Of a stretch of DNA of 51,000 nt, positions 25,300 through 37,563 are shown in pieces (the first letter of the stretch is position 1; each line of letters starts with the position of its first letter). Under the pieces are notes generated by a model that saw only the letters and a program-made list of their open reading frames with translations, had not been told where the DNA came from and made no database searches. This stretch comes from Tubiluchus corallicola (lineage: Eukaryota > Priapulida > Priapulimorpha > Priapulimorphida > Tubiluchidae): assembly GCA_030141605.1 (NCBI GenBank), contig JAQGDQ010000456.1:128172-179171 (forward strand). The letters run 5' to 3'. Made by a program: the position numbers and the translations under genes.

Positions 25300-25772
25300 T
25301 TATCTAAAGCATCATCACTATGATCCATCACTAGCATCGTCATTATCATCACTGTCATCGTCGTCATCATCATCATCCATATGCATCATTGTTATCGCAC
25401 CTCTATCACCACTGCAGTTAACATCACTATCATAAGTAACAATATCATACCACATCATCATCATCATCCTCATCAAAATTAGGCCATAACTAACGTGTTA
25501 TAGTCACTGCTGTCATCGTCGTCGTCATCATCATCATCAATCTTCATCATTGTTATCGCCGCCTCTATCACCACTGCTGTTAACATCATTATCATAGGTA
25601 ACATATCATACCACATCATCATCATCATGCTCATCAAAATTAGGCCATAACTAACATGTCACAGTCATCGCTGTGATCGTTGTCATCATCATCATCCATC
25701 TGCATCATTGTTATCGCCACCTCATCATCATAGCCAACAAATGATACCAAATCATCATCATCATTAAGCCAA
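25300..25772. repeat. ATC-rich array with a period of about 160 bp
   Basis: CATCAT runs are embedded in a longer unit containing AAAATTAGGCCATAACTAAC and ATTGTTATCGCC. Three copies are present, the last truncated. Confidence 0.75.
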
Positions 25773-25992
25773 AAAATGTTCTGCCGGTTATAGTCAATTA
25801 AGTGTTAAATTTATCAAAGCAAAACTGAACATTTGATTATCACTGTTTGCCAGACCACAGATCTGGGCTCGAGTCTATGGTCAGTGGGCTAAGGTTGGTC
25901 TAACGCTGCTAATAGGTTAGACTAAACAGCAAATTTTAGCTCCACAGCTAAACATTAAATTAAGACACTAAGCTCTAATAACTAAGTTCTAA

Positions 25993-26412
25993 TAACCTTA
26001 AACTTGGCTACTTGTGGTAGCTTCTACTATCTCATCTGGCAGTGACATTCAGGTCTCCAAGGAGACATTAATCTTGCACTAATCTTTAGGACCAGACGGT
26101 TTAGCCTAGTGGTAATGCGTCTGCTTTCCGTCTGGGAGGTCGTGAGTTCGAACCAGCAGTCGGGGGTCATACCAAAGACTTTAAAAATGGTACCTGCTGT
26201 TGCCCTGCCTGACGAGTGGTATTTAGGGTAAAAGTGGGGTAATAATAGTCTCTGTTATGCAGTTGTAGGTTGTTATTCACAGTCGACGATAATAGCTCTT
26301 TGAGGTAATGTTAATTGTTCATCTAAAAGCCGACATTAAATAAAGATTATTATTATTATTATTTTTACTAAAGTCAAAAGTTTGAGTCATTGGTCAAAAC
26401 AAGAATTAATGC
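25993..26412 (+). repeat. About 420-bp dispersed repeat carrying the SINE (copy A)
   Basis: Homology with 34597..35016 starts about 100 bases before the SINE head (ACCTTAAACTTGGCTACTTG) and continues about 40 bases past the ATT tail (GTTTGAGTCATTGGTCAAAA). The SINE is thus nested in a longer repeat that was itself copied or transposed. Confidence 0.75.
26094..26366 (+). mobile_element. tRNA-derived SINE, copy 1
   Basis: The head is tRNA-like, with a pol III A box (TTTAGCCTAGTGG) and B box (GAGTTCGAACC, 26144..26154). A body shared with two other copies follows (ACCAAAGACTTTAAAAATGG, then TGGTATTTAGGGTAAAAGTG), and then a tail of ATT units. The anticodon-loop position reads TCC, but the stem is decayed. 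The short-repeat tail suggests mobilisation by a CR1/L2-type LINE (inference). The central block looks like the conserved domains of widespread invertebrate SINEs such as Meta-SINEs, from memory and unverified. Confidence 0.75.
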
Positions 26413-26492
26413 CAAGCAAATTTTGATGGCAGATAGTTCGTAACTCCACAGCTAAACATTAAGTTAAGACACTAAGCTCTAATGACAAAGTT

Positions 26493-29400
26493 AAAACTCT
26501 GAAAATTGTGTTTGCTCTGCGCAGAAGGCAGAAAAAACCGACGCTGAAACCGGCTCTCCTCAACTTTGCCAGAACACGTGTTACACTTTTTTTCGCTCTG
26601 TTGACGGCACGGTATTTAGACAAGATTCCATGTTTACATTTGAAACCGTAGATACAGTATCGTTGTAGCAAAACAAATTCCCCTCAAACACTGATATTGC
26701 AAAACAAGACCGCCGCTCGAAACGCTGCTATACGTGCATTTTTTTAGTCACACGTAAACAAAATTGTTTCAGCCACTGTTAAGAAACGAAACTACTTACA
26801 CTTCTGCACGATTAAAAAGTTGCAAATCAAATCTCAACTCAGTTGTACTGAAATTGGCAAAGGCAGGCCCTCTATTCTGCCCCTTGACTGCCTAAATATC
26901 TGCCCTTCCTCGACAAGAATGGAATAAGCTGACCTCTTTCATGACCAACAAGCTAACTTTAGCTGACCGAAGAAAACATATCTTTATACGTTCGAGCTAT
27001 TTCTTTTTAAGATATCTTTGCATATATTTACGAATTGCAAACACATAAAATTCACTTACTTTTTCAATAGTATATCCAACTTTGTTGTGGTCGCGTCAAA
27101 TGGAAATAGAAATTACCGCTAAACTAAATTTATCGTGTTCAAATACACCAAGAACGCATGAAAACTACACACTAATCACAAACGGCGTTACTAGTAACAA
27201 AAACTGAAATTATTTCTGCACGGAATAACAGCCAGTATTTGTACAGCTAGCACACTGCGGTTTTCACAACACTAGAACAGTAAATAATCATACAAGGCTC
27301 TACCACAGACACACGGTTCACTGTACAACATCAAGTTGACGCCTCGCACGCTCGAATAAACTTCGATTAAACATTGCAGCACACTCTCCACAGCTCGCTT
27401 GCTAGAGACCGACTGTTTATTATATGTGCGCGCCGTCTGGTGTTTGTTTAACCCCATTTTATGCCCGCCTTGTTGACCAATCGCGACGCGTTGTCATAGC
27501 AACATAGAGTAGCCGCTGGCCAAGCGAATAAGACTGACCACATGTGTATGTAGTAGCTGGGCGGCCTGGCGCTGACGGTGGGAGTAACCTAGCACTGAAG
27601 TTGACGACGAGGATAATAATGATGATGATGATGACAACGACAATGATGGTGACGTTTGACTATAGCTGTAGTACTGACACGCTTCATACAACTTAACTAC
27701 TATAGGAAATTTCTAAAATTATACTAAACCTAGCCTTGAATTGCCTTTGCATTTATTACCGGCGAATCCACAAAAATTTGAACATTAGGGCACGTTCACA
27801 CATATATGTGGAATGTGCGGCAACACAATATGCAGCAAAGTAGGTGCAGAATGCATAAAATATGCAGCAGTGCCATACAATTCATTTCATTCACTTTTAG
27901 CTTAGAAGAACTACCGCACGTTTTGCACACTGCACATTATGGATGTGAACAAGCCCTTAAATTTGCATGCTCGTACAAACACTGCCTTTCACCATATAAG
28001 TGTTGTAACGAGTAAAAAACAGTATTTAAACCTTCGGCATCGCCAACGTAACACGTCTAATTCAAATCCTGGATACATCCCAATTTTTCACATTTCCTGT
28101 CTTTTGAGTTTGGAACTAAAATTTAATTAGTTGTGAGTTTTTTCAACATCAGTATTCAAATCTAACAGGAAACAGCACCCCCTGCATAGCACTGCCCTGA
28201 AAATTAAAGCAAACAGCGCCCCCCATGCAGATCAGCCCCAAAATTAGGAGAAAACGGTACCTTTTGCGTAGAACCGCCCCCTAAATGAGAGTCATCATAA
28301 CCTACAGAGACCAGAATAAGTAGAACATGTCTAATTATTTATGCATGTACAGGTGATGAATTATACAGGTAGCCTAACATCAGTTGCTAAAGCAGATAGA
28401 GAAGCTGGTAAATTAATTAACACTCACCTCGATTAGGCTCATTTGCAGGTATACAATGGGAAGCCGACAGGTAATAAACGAAGCCCACAGAGAAGCAGTA
28501 AAAAACTTGCGCGGTGAAATTTTGTTTATTTAATTGCTAATTAATTACTTCATAGTGAAGATGCAGGGAATTTGAATAAATTTACCATTTTTTACAAAAA
28601 CGATACTTTCGCGTTACAGGAGAGTTTTCGGCTCACCATTGTAGCTGGACTGGAACCCAGCTTATTGCCAAGAACGATCGTTTAAGACGGAAAGCTTAAT
28701 CAACAGAAGACATCTTAATACTGTGGAAGTACAGCACCCTGAAGCTGATTCTTGTTGGTCCGCCATCCATTCACCGACCAAGCTTAGCACTGTTTCGTTT
28801 AACTTTGGTCACAAAACGTATATGATGACCAAAGACCATTTTTCTAACCTTCCCTACCAATCCTTCTTCTAACCTTCCCTACCTACCCTTCCTTATCCTT
28901 TTTCTACCCTTCGTACTCTAGCCTTCCCTACCTACCCTATAGAAAAAAGTATTACGTAACAATTTTGGGTGAGACAACTTACCAGTAATGCAGAAAATTG
29001 AACATAGATGGCACCATAGGATAATTTTGTAAAGTTCTCAAAAGGTGGCAGCACAGTGCAAAGTTTCAATATGACAATAGACGTACATGACAATTTGAGA
29101 GCAGAATTGGTGTCACGCAAATTCTCATTTCACAATTTTTACAAAATCAAATACTCACTTCTGAAAACTTTAACGCGCAATTTGTTCCGCAACATTACAA
29201 AGTAACTTCCACCGGCTAACAGCCACTTAACGTTTAAATGTATCTAGGTGCCAGTACCGTGACTATCAACGTGTCGTTAAACTTGTTTTATTGCAAAATT
29301 GCGCAATTAGAGATGAGACGTAGCCAAGCGAGAACAATAACGCGTGCAGAACTCAGTCATCACGCGAGCACTCCAACCCTTCTAATGCACAGCCTCTTTA

Positions 29401-32400
29401 ATGGAGGAAGAGCTGACGTTTTTGCGGTTGCCACGACAACCACAGAATCAACAAGATAACATGGAGAAGTTTCGCTTAACATAAATTTCATAAAAAAGTA
29501 TTCCGAATGTAATCTCAAACTGAATACTATGCTGGTAGTATGCTGGAATGTAGCTTTAATTTTACCATCAATTACGACATTAAAAGGTTCAATAATTTAA
29601 ACAGTGGCAGGTTTTTCATTCATTGCAAGGCCACGAAAAAAAATCAAGAAAAATTTCAAAATTGTGAACCGGCTAACTGACCAAAATTGAATTAATCTAC
29701 ACACAGGCAGCAAAATTTATGAAACACCAAAAAAATGAATACATAAAATTGTGAATAGATCGTGATGAACATACTAAATTACCGGAGTTTTCATACATAC
29801 ATTTTGTTTTAAACATAAGTCCTTATTTCTGTCGTTTCAGTTTAGCATTTTTTATTGTAAAATCTGATTACGCTGATTATTAACCTTATCAATTAAATAT
29901 TTTAAAAGCATTGAGAGTAACACAGTTTGATAATGGTAATCACCTGCATTCTTTTTCCACAGTAATCTTAATAAAACGTGACTATGCTCAACAGGTTACT
30001 GAACACTTTATAATCATGATCACACTTTTTCTTAGTTCTCGTTCCATTTCCATTTCATCTTTCATTCATTACTCCCCCCACCCCACTTTTAGGTTTATAT
30101 TATCATTATTTCAATTATTAATCACTTCTTTAGGATTTTCACGTACAGTTTGGCCTGTCAAGTTATGCTTTTTGGCTCAAACTGTATGCATCAAAATTAC
30201 TCTGTAATATAATTTGCACATGTATATGCTGCATAAGAATCTCTTTTGTAATTTCTGGATTATACTGTATTTGTATTTATATTTACTTCAGTGAAATTAT
30301 CTGTATTTTTATTGTAATTGTTAGATGCAGAGTGGAAATAAATAAACTTATAAACTTATACTGATTATTAACCAAAAAACACTTACCAATTATACTAAAT
30401 CAGTTTATTAAACAATGATCATTATATAATGTAAAAACAAATATGCAGTATGAAAAGTAACCTTTGCGCATGCGCAGCATCGGTTGGCAGACAAAGATAA
30501 ACATAAATACGATTACAGATCTGGTGACATCAATAACATCATCCTAGTTACATTGATTAAGCTAATTACTAACTCGCAGCCTCATGTGCAAATTAATGTT
30601 AAACACAAGCGGAGTGGAACGCCATCTAGCGTGTGCAGGGGTAATAATAATCGTAATATTCGGTCAACGATCAAACCTGCAGACACTCACCTCATTAAGT
30701 GCTCATTTCAAAATCTTAATGAGTTTATTGACTTGAAGAAATGAAGCTTTGGCCAGTTCGTGTCACGCACAAACACTCGACAGGTTATTTCTCAGCGATA
30801 TTATTATTCCCTGTTTCTTAAAGTAACTGCTTTCAAGTCATAATTGCCGTTACAGTAGCCGTGTTTTAGGTTTATTAACCGTTCACTTAGAGATGTTCTT
30901 ATAACATTAACATCTATAAGGTATGGCAGGTGACACAGGTAGCGTCATCTAGTGGCGAAATTACAAACATTTTCCAGTTTCAACTCTGGTCAAAAGCAAA
31001 AAAAATGTTTAAATAAATGAAGTAGACTATTAATAAACTTTCTTTTTAAAAAGTGAAATATTTTATCCGTAAATCAGTTTTTACCTAAAATTTTTGTTAA
31101 AACGTGATAACAATGCAAAGAATTCACTATTAGATTATTAAATGAATTGATTCCGGTTAACGTCGTTGAAAGACATCTATAACAAAATCTTGAAACTTTC
31201 ACAAGTTTGAATTTAAGGGGAAACCACTAGTCTTTATTTCTGCGAAAATTAAAAAATATATGAGCAAACCGGCTGGTGACAATTTCATTGAAATTATTAT
31301 GAAATAAATTGGCTATAAACAAATCAAACAAAAGAATTAAAAAATTACAAATAAAAAATAAACTTACATTATTGTGGCAAAATGAACTACATAAATTTTA
31401 TCTTATATTGAATAATGAAATAAGTTTAATTTCTCTAGCTCTTACAAAACAATACATTCACACAGCTTTCTAAACATTATAATAAAGACTTAATTAGGTC
31501 AAAAGATAAACTCTAAAATTAACAACAAGGTGGAGCCACCTTAGGAAACTAGGCCTTAACAATTTCTAATTTTCAACCTGGTGCGTTTCACATTTGAAAT
31601 AACCACTTTTTTACTTAAACTTCAAGATTAAAACATTTTTAATATTCATCCTCATGTTGGCTTGTTTAGTGGCTAACAAGGAGATTTATGAGTTACTCTT
31701 TGCGCAGTAACTTTATAAAGAGGTGTGTTTTGTCGTGATCGTTGTTTTCGTTGTCGTTGTTTTTGGCAAAATGCAAAGCTTGGCACTCGTTTGCGGCACG
31801 ATGACGCAAACAATGTTGCTTCAATGTAATTTTCATGAAAAAACATATTCCATGACAACGGTAAATAGTGTTCTAAATGACGTATCTAGTGGCACTGCGT
31901 GTTACAAAAGTTTGTAAAAATAAGTGTGAGCAAATGTGCATGCATGTGTGCGCATGCGTGTGTGTGTGTGTGTGGAAGCGCCGCAGAGGAGGTCAACAGA
32001 AGCATTTCTGGCATCAAATCAAGCACGATATTGTGTCTCCTCTTGGGCTCGACCACTACCACCAAGTTTCCGATTATCTCACAGAGCTGCCGTCGTACTG
32101 CGAGAACCGGACGCAGTGGCGTGCGATGGTTCCGGATGCTACCTGTGCTGGCCTGCCTCCACCTGGTGGGGGCAGCAAGTAAGCAAGTGTGTGTGTGTGT
32201 GAGTGCGTGCGTGCGTGCATGTGTGTTTTTGCCTGCTTATGTATATGTGTGCTTGCAAACCAAAACCGTCCATAAGTCAGCATAGTTAAAACTACGTTAT
32301 GATGCTTCAAACTAGAATGCACTAAAAATTTGGTCAAATGTCAATTTTTCATTTTTTAGAAAAACAAGAGCTAAATATATTTGACTTCTATATTGTAGCA

Positions 32401-33550
32401 TCAAATTTTAAGAAAATGTCCAAAAAAACTAAGAATCTAATTTTATAAACCTGTTACGTAGAAACTAGTACTGCAATTGTAAAAAAACTTGTGCAAGTAT
32501 TCAGTTTGCTTCGGATTTTTCCTGCTGCCAAGCCCAGATCTGCATCAGGAAGAGCCCTCTACTGGATTTAAACATAACTTCGATGTCTATTGCAAAGTTC
32601 ATAGCAACTAGCATTTGTGCGGTTGCTAAGTGTTTTGTAGAAATGCAACAAAAAACAATGGCTAACTTTAACAGTGATTTTCTCAAGATTATGTTTTTCA
32701 ATATGTAGCCTGCACCTCAATTTCAACATGGATTATCTCAGCTTGGAAGTAACATAGAGTGATGAGCTTGGTATCAAAATGATCCTCATGAAATGGAGAG
32801 TCGAGATATGTGAATAACTAGAAAAGCTTAATTGCTGACTTATGGACGATTTTGCTATGCAAGCACAATATAGAATTTAATATAAAAAAGAAAAGTTGGC
32901 TTATCATCCCCACATATTGGTAATAATTATATAATATTAACGTTTGTAGAACTTTATGGATGCCAAATCTATTGAAGCTTTTACTCACTAAACTGCACTA
33001 CACTTGTGAGCTTCTTGTAGGCTACATACACGTTTCCTTACCTGTTAAATTTGGTTTTGCCCCTTTAACTGTCATCAGTCATGTGACCAGGTAGTTAGCA
33101 AGGTAGACATTACCTGGCATGCAGTTGAAGTTGATATGATGTGAAATTTGTGAATTCATTTGTATTGGTTTTTCAAGTCATAAGTGCCCAAAACTCAAGG
33201 AGACCACATGTAAGTGTCTAAATATCTTTGTTTTAATTGCTTTATACAATTAGGGCTATTTTGCTGTTAATTTTGTATAATTATAATCGAAAATCACGTA
33301 ACCTAATTTAGTAATTTAAGTAATTTACCTGGATCAAACTTATGTTTTTCGCTAAAAACTTATTACTGTAATTTATTATTACAGATAAAACGACAATTGC
33401 TGCATTTTAAACATATTTAGATGTTCTGGAGTTTAAATGCAGTCCACTCCTCATTCTTAGCAAAAACTTCATCCATCATTTATAAAATCTGAGTTTTACA
33501 ACCTTGAGGAGAAGATAAATTGCTGATTCAGAACAACAACTGCAACTGTT
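26493..33550. other. Long stretch without a recognised gene
   Basis: Small features only: CpG-containing DNA at 27260..27560 with CCAAT and an X-box GTTGTCATAGCAAC (27490..27503); three diverged 40-bp units at 28165..28290; a CTACC/CTTCC tract at 28850..28940; another X-box at 29427..29440; and an AT-rich end GTGGAAATAAATAAACTTAT near 30335 that resembles a LINE 3' terminus. A perfect NRF1 palindrome is at 30465..30476. No splice-consistent coding exons were found. Confidence 0.4.
31968..32182 (+). mobile_element. Possible LINE ORF2 C-terminal remnant between GT tracts
   Basis: One frame reads RRRGGQQKHFWHQIKHDI, then LDHYHQVSDYLTEL, then NRTQWRAMVPDATCAG, and stops in PPPGGGSK. A W..I..D segment followed by NR.QWR.MV is typical of the extreme C-terminus of several LINE polyproteins. 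It is bounded on both sides by GT-rich microsatellite (31960..31975 and 32188..32225). The family is not identified. Confidence 0.45.
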
Positions 33551-33551
33551 T

Positions 33552-33706
33552 GGCTTCATCAACACATGTTAGCTTGTGAGATAGCTTCATCAACACATGT
33601 TAGCTTGTGAGATGGCTTCATCAACACATGTTAGCTTGTGAGATGGCTTCATCAACACATGTTAGCTTGTGAGATGGCTTCATCAACACATGTTAGCTTG
33701 TGAGAC
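33552..33706. repeat. 31-bp tandem repeat, 5 units
   Basis: Near-perfect units with core TTCATCAACACATGTTAGCT, spaced 31 bases. Confidence 0.92.
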
Positions 33707-33721
33707 AGCATGGCAATAGTT

Positions 33722-34245
33722 CAAGTCGGTGAAGCAATTTAAAACTCTATGTAGAATTTTGCACCTGGTACGGGTATTGAACACGCTGCTTGATCAAATA
33801 GTCCCCAGCTCCAGAGGCCCAAATATAGGGGTAATAAATTCAAGTTTTTTATACTTCTGTGAATTAATTTAAAACTACATTTAGAATTTTGTACCTAGTA
33901 CGGGTATTGAACTCGCTGCTTGATCAAATAGTGACCAGCTCCAGTGCCCCAAATACAGGGGTAATAGATTCAAGTTTTTTATACTTCGGTGAATCAATTT
34001 AAAACTACATTTAGAATTTTGTACCTAGTACGGGTATTGAACTCACTGCTTGATCAAATGGTAACCAGTGCCCCAAATATAGGGGTAATAAATTCAAGTT
34101 TTTTATACTTCGGTGAATCAATTTAAAACTACATTTAGAATGTTGTACCTAGTACGGGTATTGAACTCACTGCTTGATCAAATGGTAGCCAGCTCCAGTG
34201 CCCCAAATACAAGTGTAATAAATTCAAGTTTTTTATACAAAAAAA
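33722..34245. repeat. 124-130 bp tandem repeat, 4 units
   Basis: CGGGTATTGAAC recurs at 33771, 33901, 34031 and 34155. The minus strand of each unit contains GAGTTCAATACCC, resembling a pol III B box, so the unit may derive from a tRNA-like SINE. Confidence 0.85.
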
Positions 34246-34596
34246 ACAAACAATTGCAATAGTTTGACTAATAGAGTTAATTAGTTATTCAGAATTTTTT
34301 CAGTCAAAGTGCCTAATTTTACTATTCTCCATGAAGAAGCCAAACTACAAATCTACATATACTGACATTTTGCAAATTCATGGACTCAGCCAAGTGCGAC
34401 CATGAACATTTCTAATTCAAACTTCAGACAGTTGTGACAGCACAATTAACGTTTACCATTTACCATCAACAAATCGGGAATAAAGGAATGCTATTGGTTC
34501 CCATCTCAATAAAGCATTACAATGACAGAAGGTCTACGTGGTTCTCTCACGCTGCAATCATGTACTTCTATTGATTTTTGAAACTTGTCCAGTTTA

Positions 34597-35016
34597 ACCT
34601 TAAACTTGGCTACTTGTGGTAGCTTCTACTATCTCATCTGGCAGTGACATGCAGGTCTCCAAGGAGACATTAATCTTACACTAATCTTTAGGACCAGACG
34701 GTTTAGTCTAGTGTAATGCGTCTGCTTTCCCGTCTGGGAGGTCGTGAGTTCGAACCAGCGGCCGGGTCGTACCAAAGACTTTAAAAATGGTACCTGCTGT
34801 TGCCCTGCCTGACGCGTGGTATTTAGGGTAAAAGTGGGGTAATAATAGTCTCTGTTATGTAGTTGTAGGTTGTTATTCACAGTCGACGATAATAGCTCTT
34901 TGAGGTAATGTTAATTGTTCATCTAAAAGCCGACATTAAATAAAGATTATTATTATTATTATTATTATTACTAAAGTCGAAAGTTTGAGTCATTGGTCAA
35001 AACAAGAATCAATGCT
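34597..35016 (+). repeat. About 420-bp dispersed repeat carrying the SINE (copy B)
   Basis: Partner of 25993..26412 in the same orientation, about 8.6 kb away, with few mismatches. Sequences outside these limits do not match between the two loci. Confidence 0.75.
34695..34971 (+). mobile_element. tRNA-derived SINE, copy 2
   Basis: Near-identical to the copy at 26094 over its full length, including the B box and an ATT tail extended to eight or nine units. One base is lost in the A-box region (TAGTGTAATG against TAGTGGTAATG). Confidence 0.75.
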
Positions 35017-37126
35017 ATGGAGTTGAGAGGAAATTCATTGTTTCCATGGAAAGATCACAAATATGAAAGTGTATGCGACTGTAATGATTAGCAGGATGAC
35101 AGAGGCAAAGAAATAACAAAATCAAAGGCTAAAAAGCTACAACGAAACAATGCAAAAGAACTTCCTGAGCGACCTAATAAAAAGAAGAAAAGCTAATGGT
35201 ACTCAAGTACTAGTGGATCAGTCATTGCTATAGTTATTTTAGTTACTATACTTTACTATACTAAGTTAGTGTTAGTAATAGTAACTAAATAATTTATTTG
35301 CAAATTATTACAAATCGCCAAATGACAGACATTTCGGCAATCTCTAGTGTGACAAAAGAGGCAACGCCATTCATCCTAATCTCAAGTTGTCAAACCTTTA
35401 ATGTAAGCAGCATGGAAGTGCATTATACGTGGAACCCTAGTTAATTACGTGACTTACCTACCCGTTTTATCACTACATGCTATTTTTCCTAAGCAACAAG
35501 CAGCGAACACTGACAATAATTTTGTTCCAACTAATAATGTCCGTGTATCACGGTTACTTCTCATAACACGATTATGAAATTTCTCGAGACAACTTCAATT
35601 ACCGTCAACTTACAAAATTTCCACCAATTCGCTGCTAGCAATACAGGAAATCAATAGCAGGAATAATCATGGTTAAATCGCTTTTCCGTAGCAACTTACA
35701 CGACGCTGTGCTCTTATCGTTTTCTGTCAAGGGAAAACTGGCATGCGCGATCTGAACTGGCTGGTCAGTTACAACAGAATTTAGAACTGTCACGATTGCT
35801 ATGAAACATGGTAGTCGAATTAGTGCCGTCCAGCGGTCATGGAGTTTGCCTTGTCATCAGAACGTCCTTATTTCAAACCTGACTACGTCCAATCTTTTTC
35901 GTTATTTGTTGCTTGGTTTCAAAATTTTGATATTAGTGGGTTTGCACCATCATTATTAATAATTTTCATGTTAAATTTATAAATAAGTAATTAGCTATAC
36001 ACAGGAATGTCTGGCTCAAAGTTAATTAAAATTTTTAAACATCATCTAATTATTCTTCTTTTTAACATTGTGTGCCATAACTCAGATTTCTAACACATGT
36101 TTGCACAAAAAATTTGCCTTTAAGCAGAAATAAATTGACGAACTACACTAACTAATTAGTTAAAATCACTCTTGCCTTAGCAATCTATAACATCGAAGTG
36201 CCAAACCAGCTGTTAAGGAAGCTGCCATGATTGGTAAAGATGATAGTATTCTAGGAGCCGTAACTGTGGAAGTCTGTTGCACACTCAAGGTCCCTGTCTC
36301 ATGATTATGAAATCTTTTTGCAGTTCTAGATTCTCAAGTTTAGTATAAAAATTCAATTAATTACCGTTAACCACCATCGTCTTATTAAGATTAAGTGAAT
36401 AATAATTACTTAGACAATTTCGGTCTCAATATTAATCAAAATCAAAAAATTGTCTGAATGCATGTAATTAGAATCATTTTAGCATGACTGAGCGACATAG
36501 CTTTGAAAACGGTGAACTGGTTGATCAGTAAGCCTATAAAGCTTATGTGTCTTAATCGTTTCAAAGCATGATAAACCAATGGGGGCGTCTGCCTTGTACG
36601 TAGAAGGTCGTCGGTTCAAACCCAGTACGTGTTCCAACTTTTTCACAATCCTGTTTTTTAAATTTGGATAAACATGATAATTATAAAGTATTATTTTGTA
36701 AACTCGACTGCTGCGGTTTTTAGTTGTCATTTTACAGAGCAGCAAATTCACGTGGAAAGTGTTGAGTGACTTTCTGATTGTGATGAAATCGGTTTTGTCA
36801 TAATTCAAGATGGAAGCATTGAATTCTATTTCGCAGTTCAGAATTACAAAAGAATTTTTTCACAATTTTGACTAAATCTATTACAGAACATGCAAAACAA
36901 TCAAAGTGTTTCCTGTTTACAACAAATAATAGTTAGAAGACATTTTTACATGCAACAGATGTAATCTTGGTACTCGTTGCTTACAAGTCTGCTCAGTTAT
37001 TCTAAAGATCGCCGAATCAGCATGTCCTCGTCTAGTCTGGTTAGTAGAAGTAATTAACTTAAAACGGATTACACAGTGTGGCAAATAATAACAATTGGTA
37101 TTTTTATTACATATTTTGTAAAAATG
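35017..37126. other. Upstream region of the ninjurin gene; first exon not identified
   Basis: The 5' exon or exons of the ninjurin gene should lie here or further upstream. A pseudo-tRNA or SINE scrap with B box GGTTCAAACCC is at about 36590..36640. Sequence at 37010..37060 (GTCTGGTTAGTAGAAGTAAT) resembles the ends of the duplicated ninjurin introns, so another unit may once have existed. An unrecognised 47-codon frame opens at 35839. Confidence 0.35.
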
Positions 37127-37127
37127 T

Positions 37128-37216
<89 letters not shown>

Positions 37217-37533
37217 CAATAATAATAATAATAATGATGATGGTGATGATGATGATGATAATAATAATAATAATAATCTTTTATTTAAAGTCGGTTTTTG
37301 ATTGAACAATTAACATCAGCTCGAATAGCTTTTATCGCCGACTGTAAATAACAACCTACAACTACATAACACAGACTATTATTACCCCACTTTTACCCTA
37401 AATACCACGCGCCTGGCAGGGCAACAGCAGATACCATTTTTAAAGTATTTGGTATCACCCGGCCGCTGTATCGAACTCACGACCTCCCAGATGGAAAGCG
37501 GGCTCGTTATCACTAGACTAAATCGTTTGCTCA
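37127..37533 (-). mobile_element. tRNA-derived SINE, copy 3, with a very long ATT tail
   Basis: Reverse-strand copy of the same SINE. Its head (reverse complement of CTAGACTAAATCG) is at the right edge. Its tail has expanded to about 45 AAT units, with a few ATG units, at 37127..37275. The right edge lies about 30 bases before the splice acceptor of the first visible ninjurin exon. TAAAAAT-like sequence on both sides may be the target duplication. Confidence 0.7.
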
Positions 37534-37563
37534 ATTTATAAAAATTGCTGTTCTTTCTTGCAG

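Larger units (their letters stand above)
25940..26492. repeat. 49-bp direct repeats bracketing the SINE-bearing repeat
   Basis: The segment 25940..25988 recurs at 26444..26492 with three mismatches (common core CTCCACAGCTAAACATTAA). The pair flanks copy A of the 420-bp repeat; copy B lacks it. Confidence 0.8.

Noticed and set aside
29911-30207. A 98-codon + strand frame
   Set aside because: No recognised domain; it runs into an AT-rich LINE-like 3' end. Kept only as a note in the stretch description.
36590-36640. tRNA gene candidate with B box GGTTCAAACCC
   Set aside because: Anticodon and acceptor stems do not pair; at most a pseudo-tRNA or SINE scrap.
36992-37033. Possible extra ninjurin exon after CTGCTCAG
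   Set aside because: In phase 0, required by the neighbouring exons, it meets TAA at the third codon; the region resembles duplicated intron instead.
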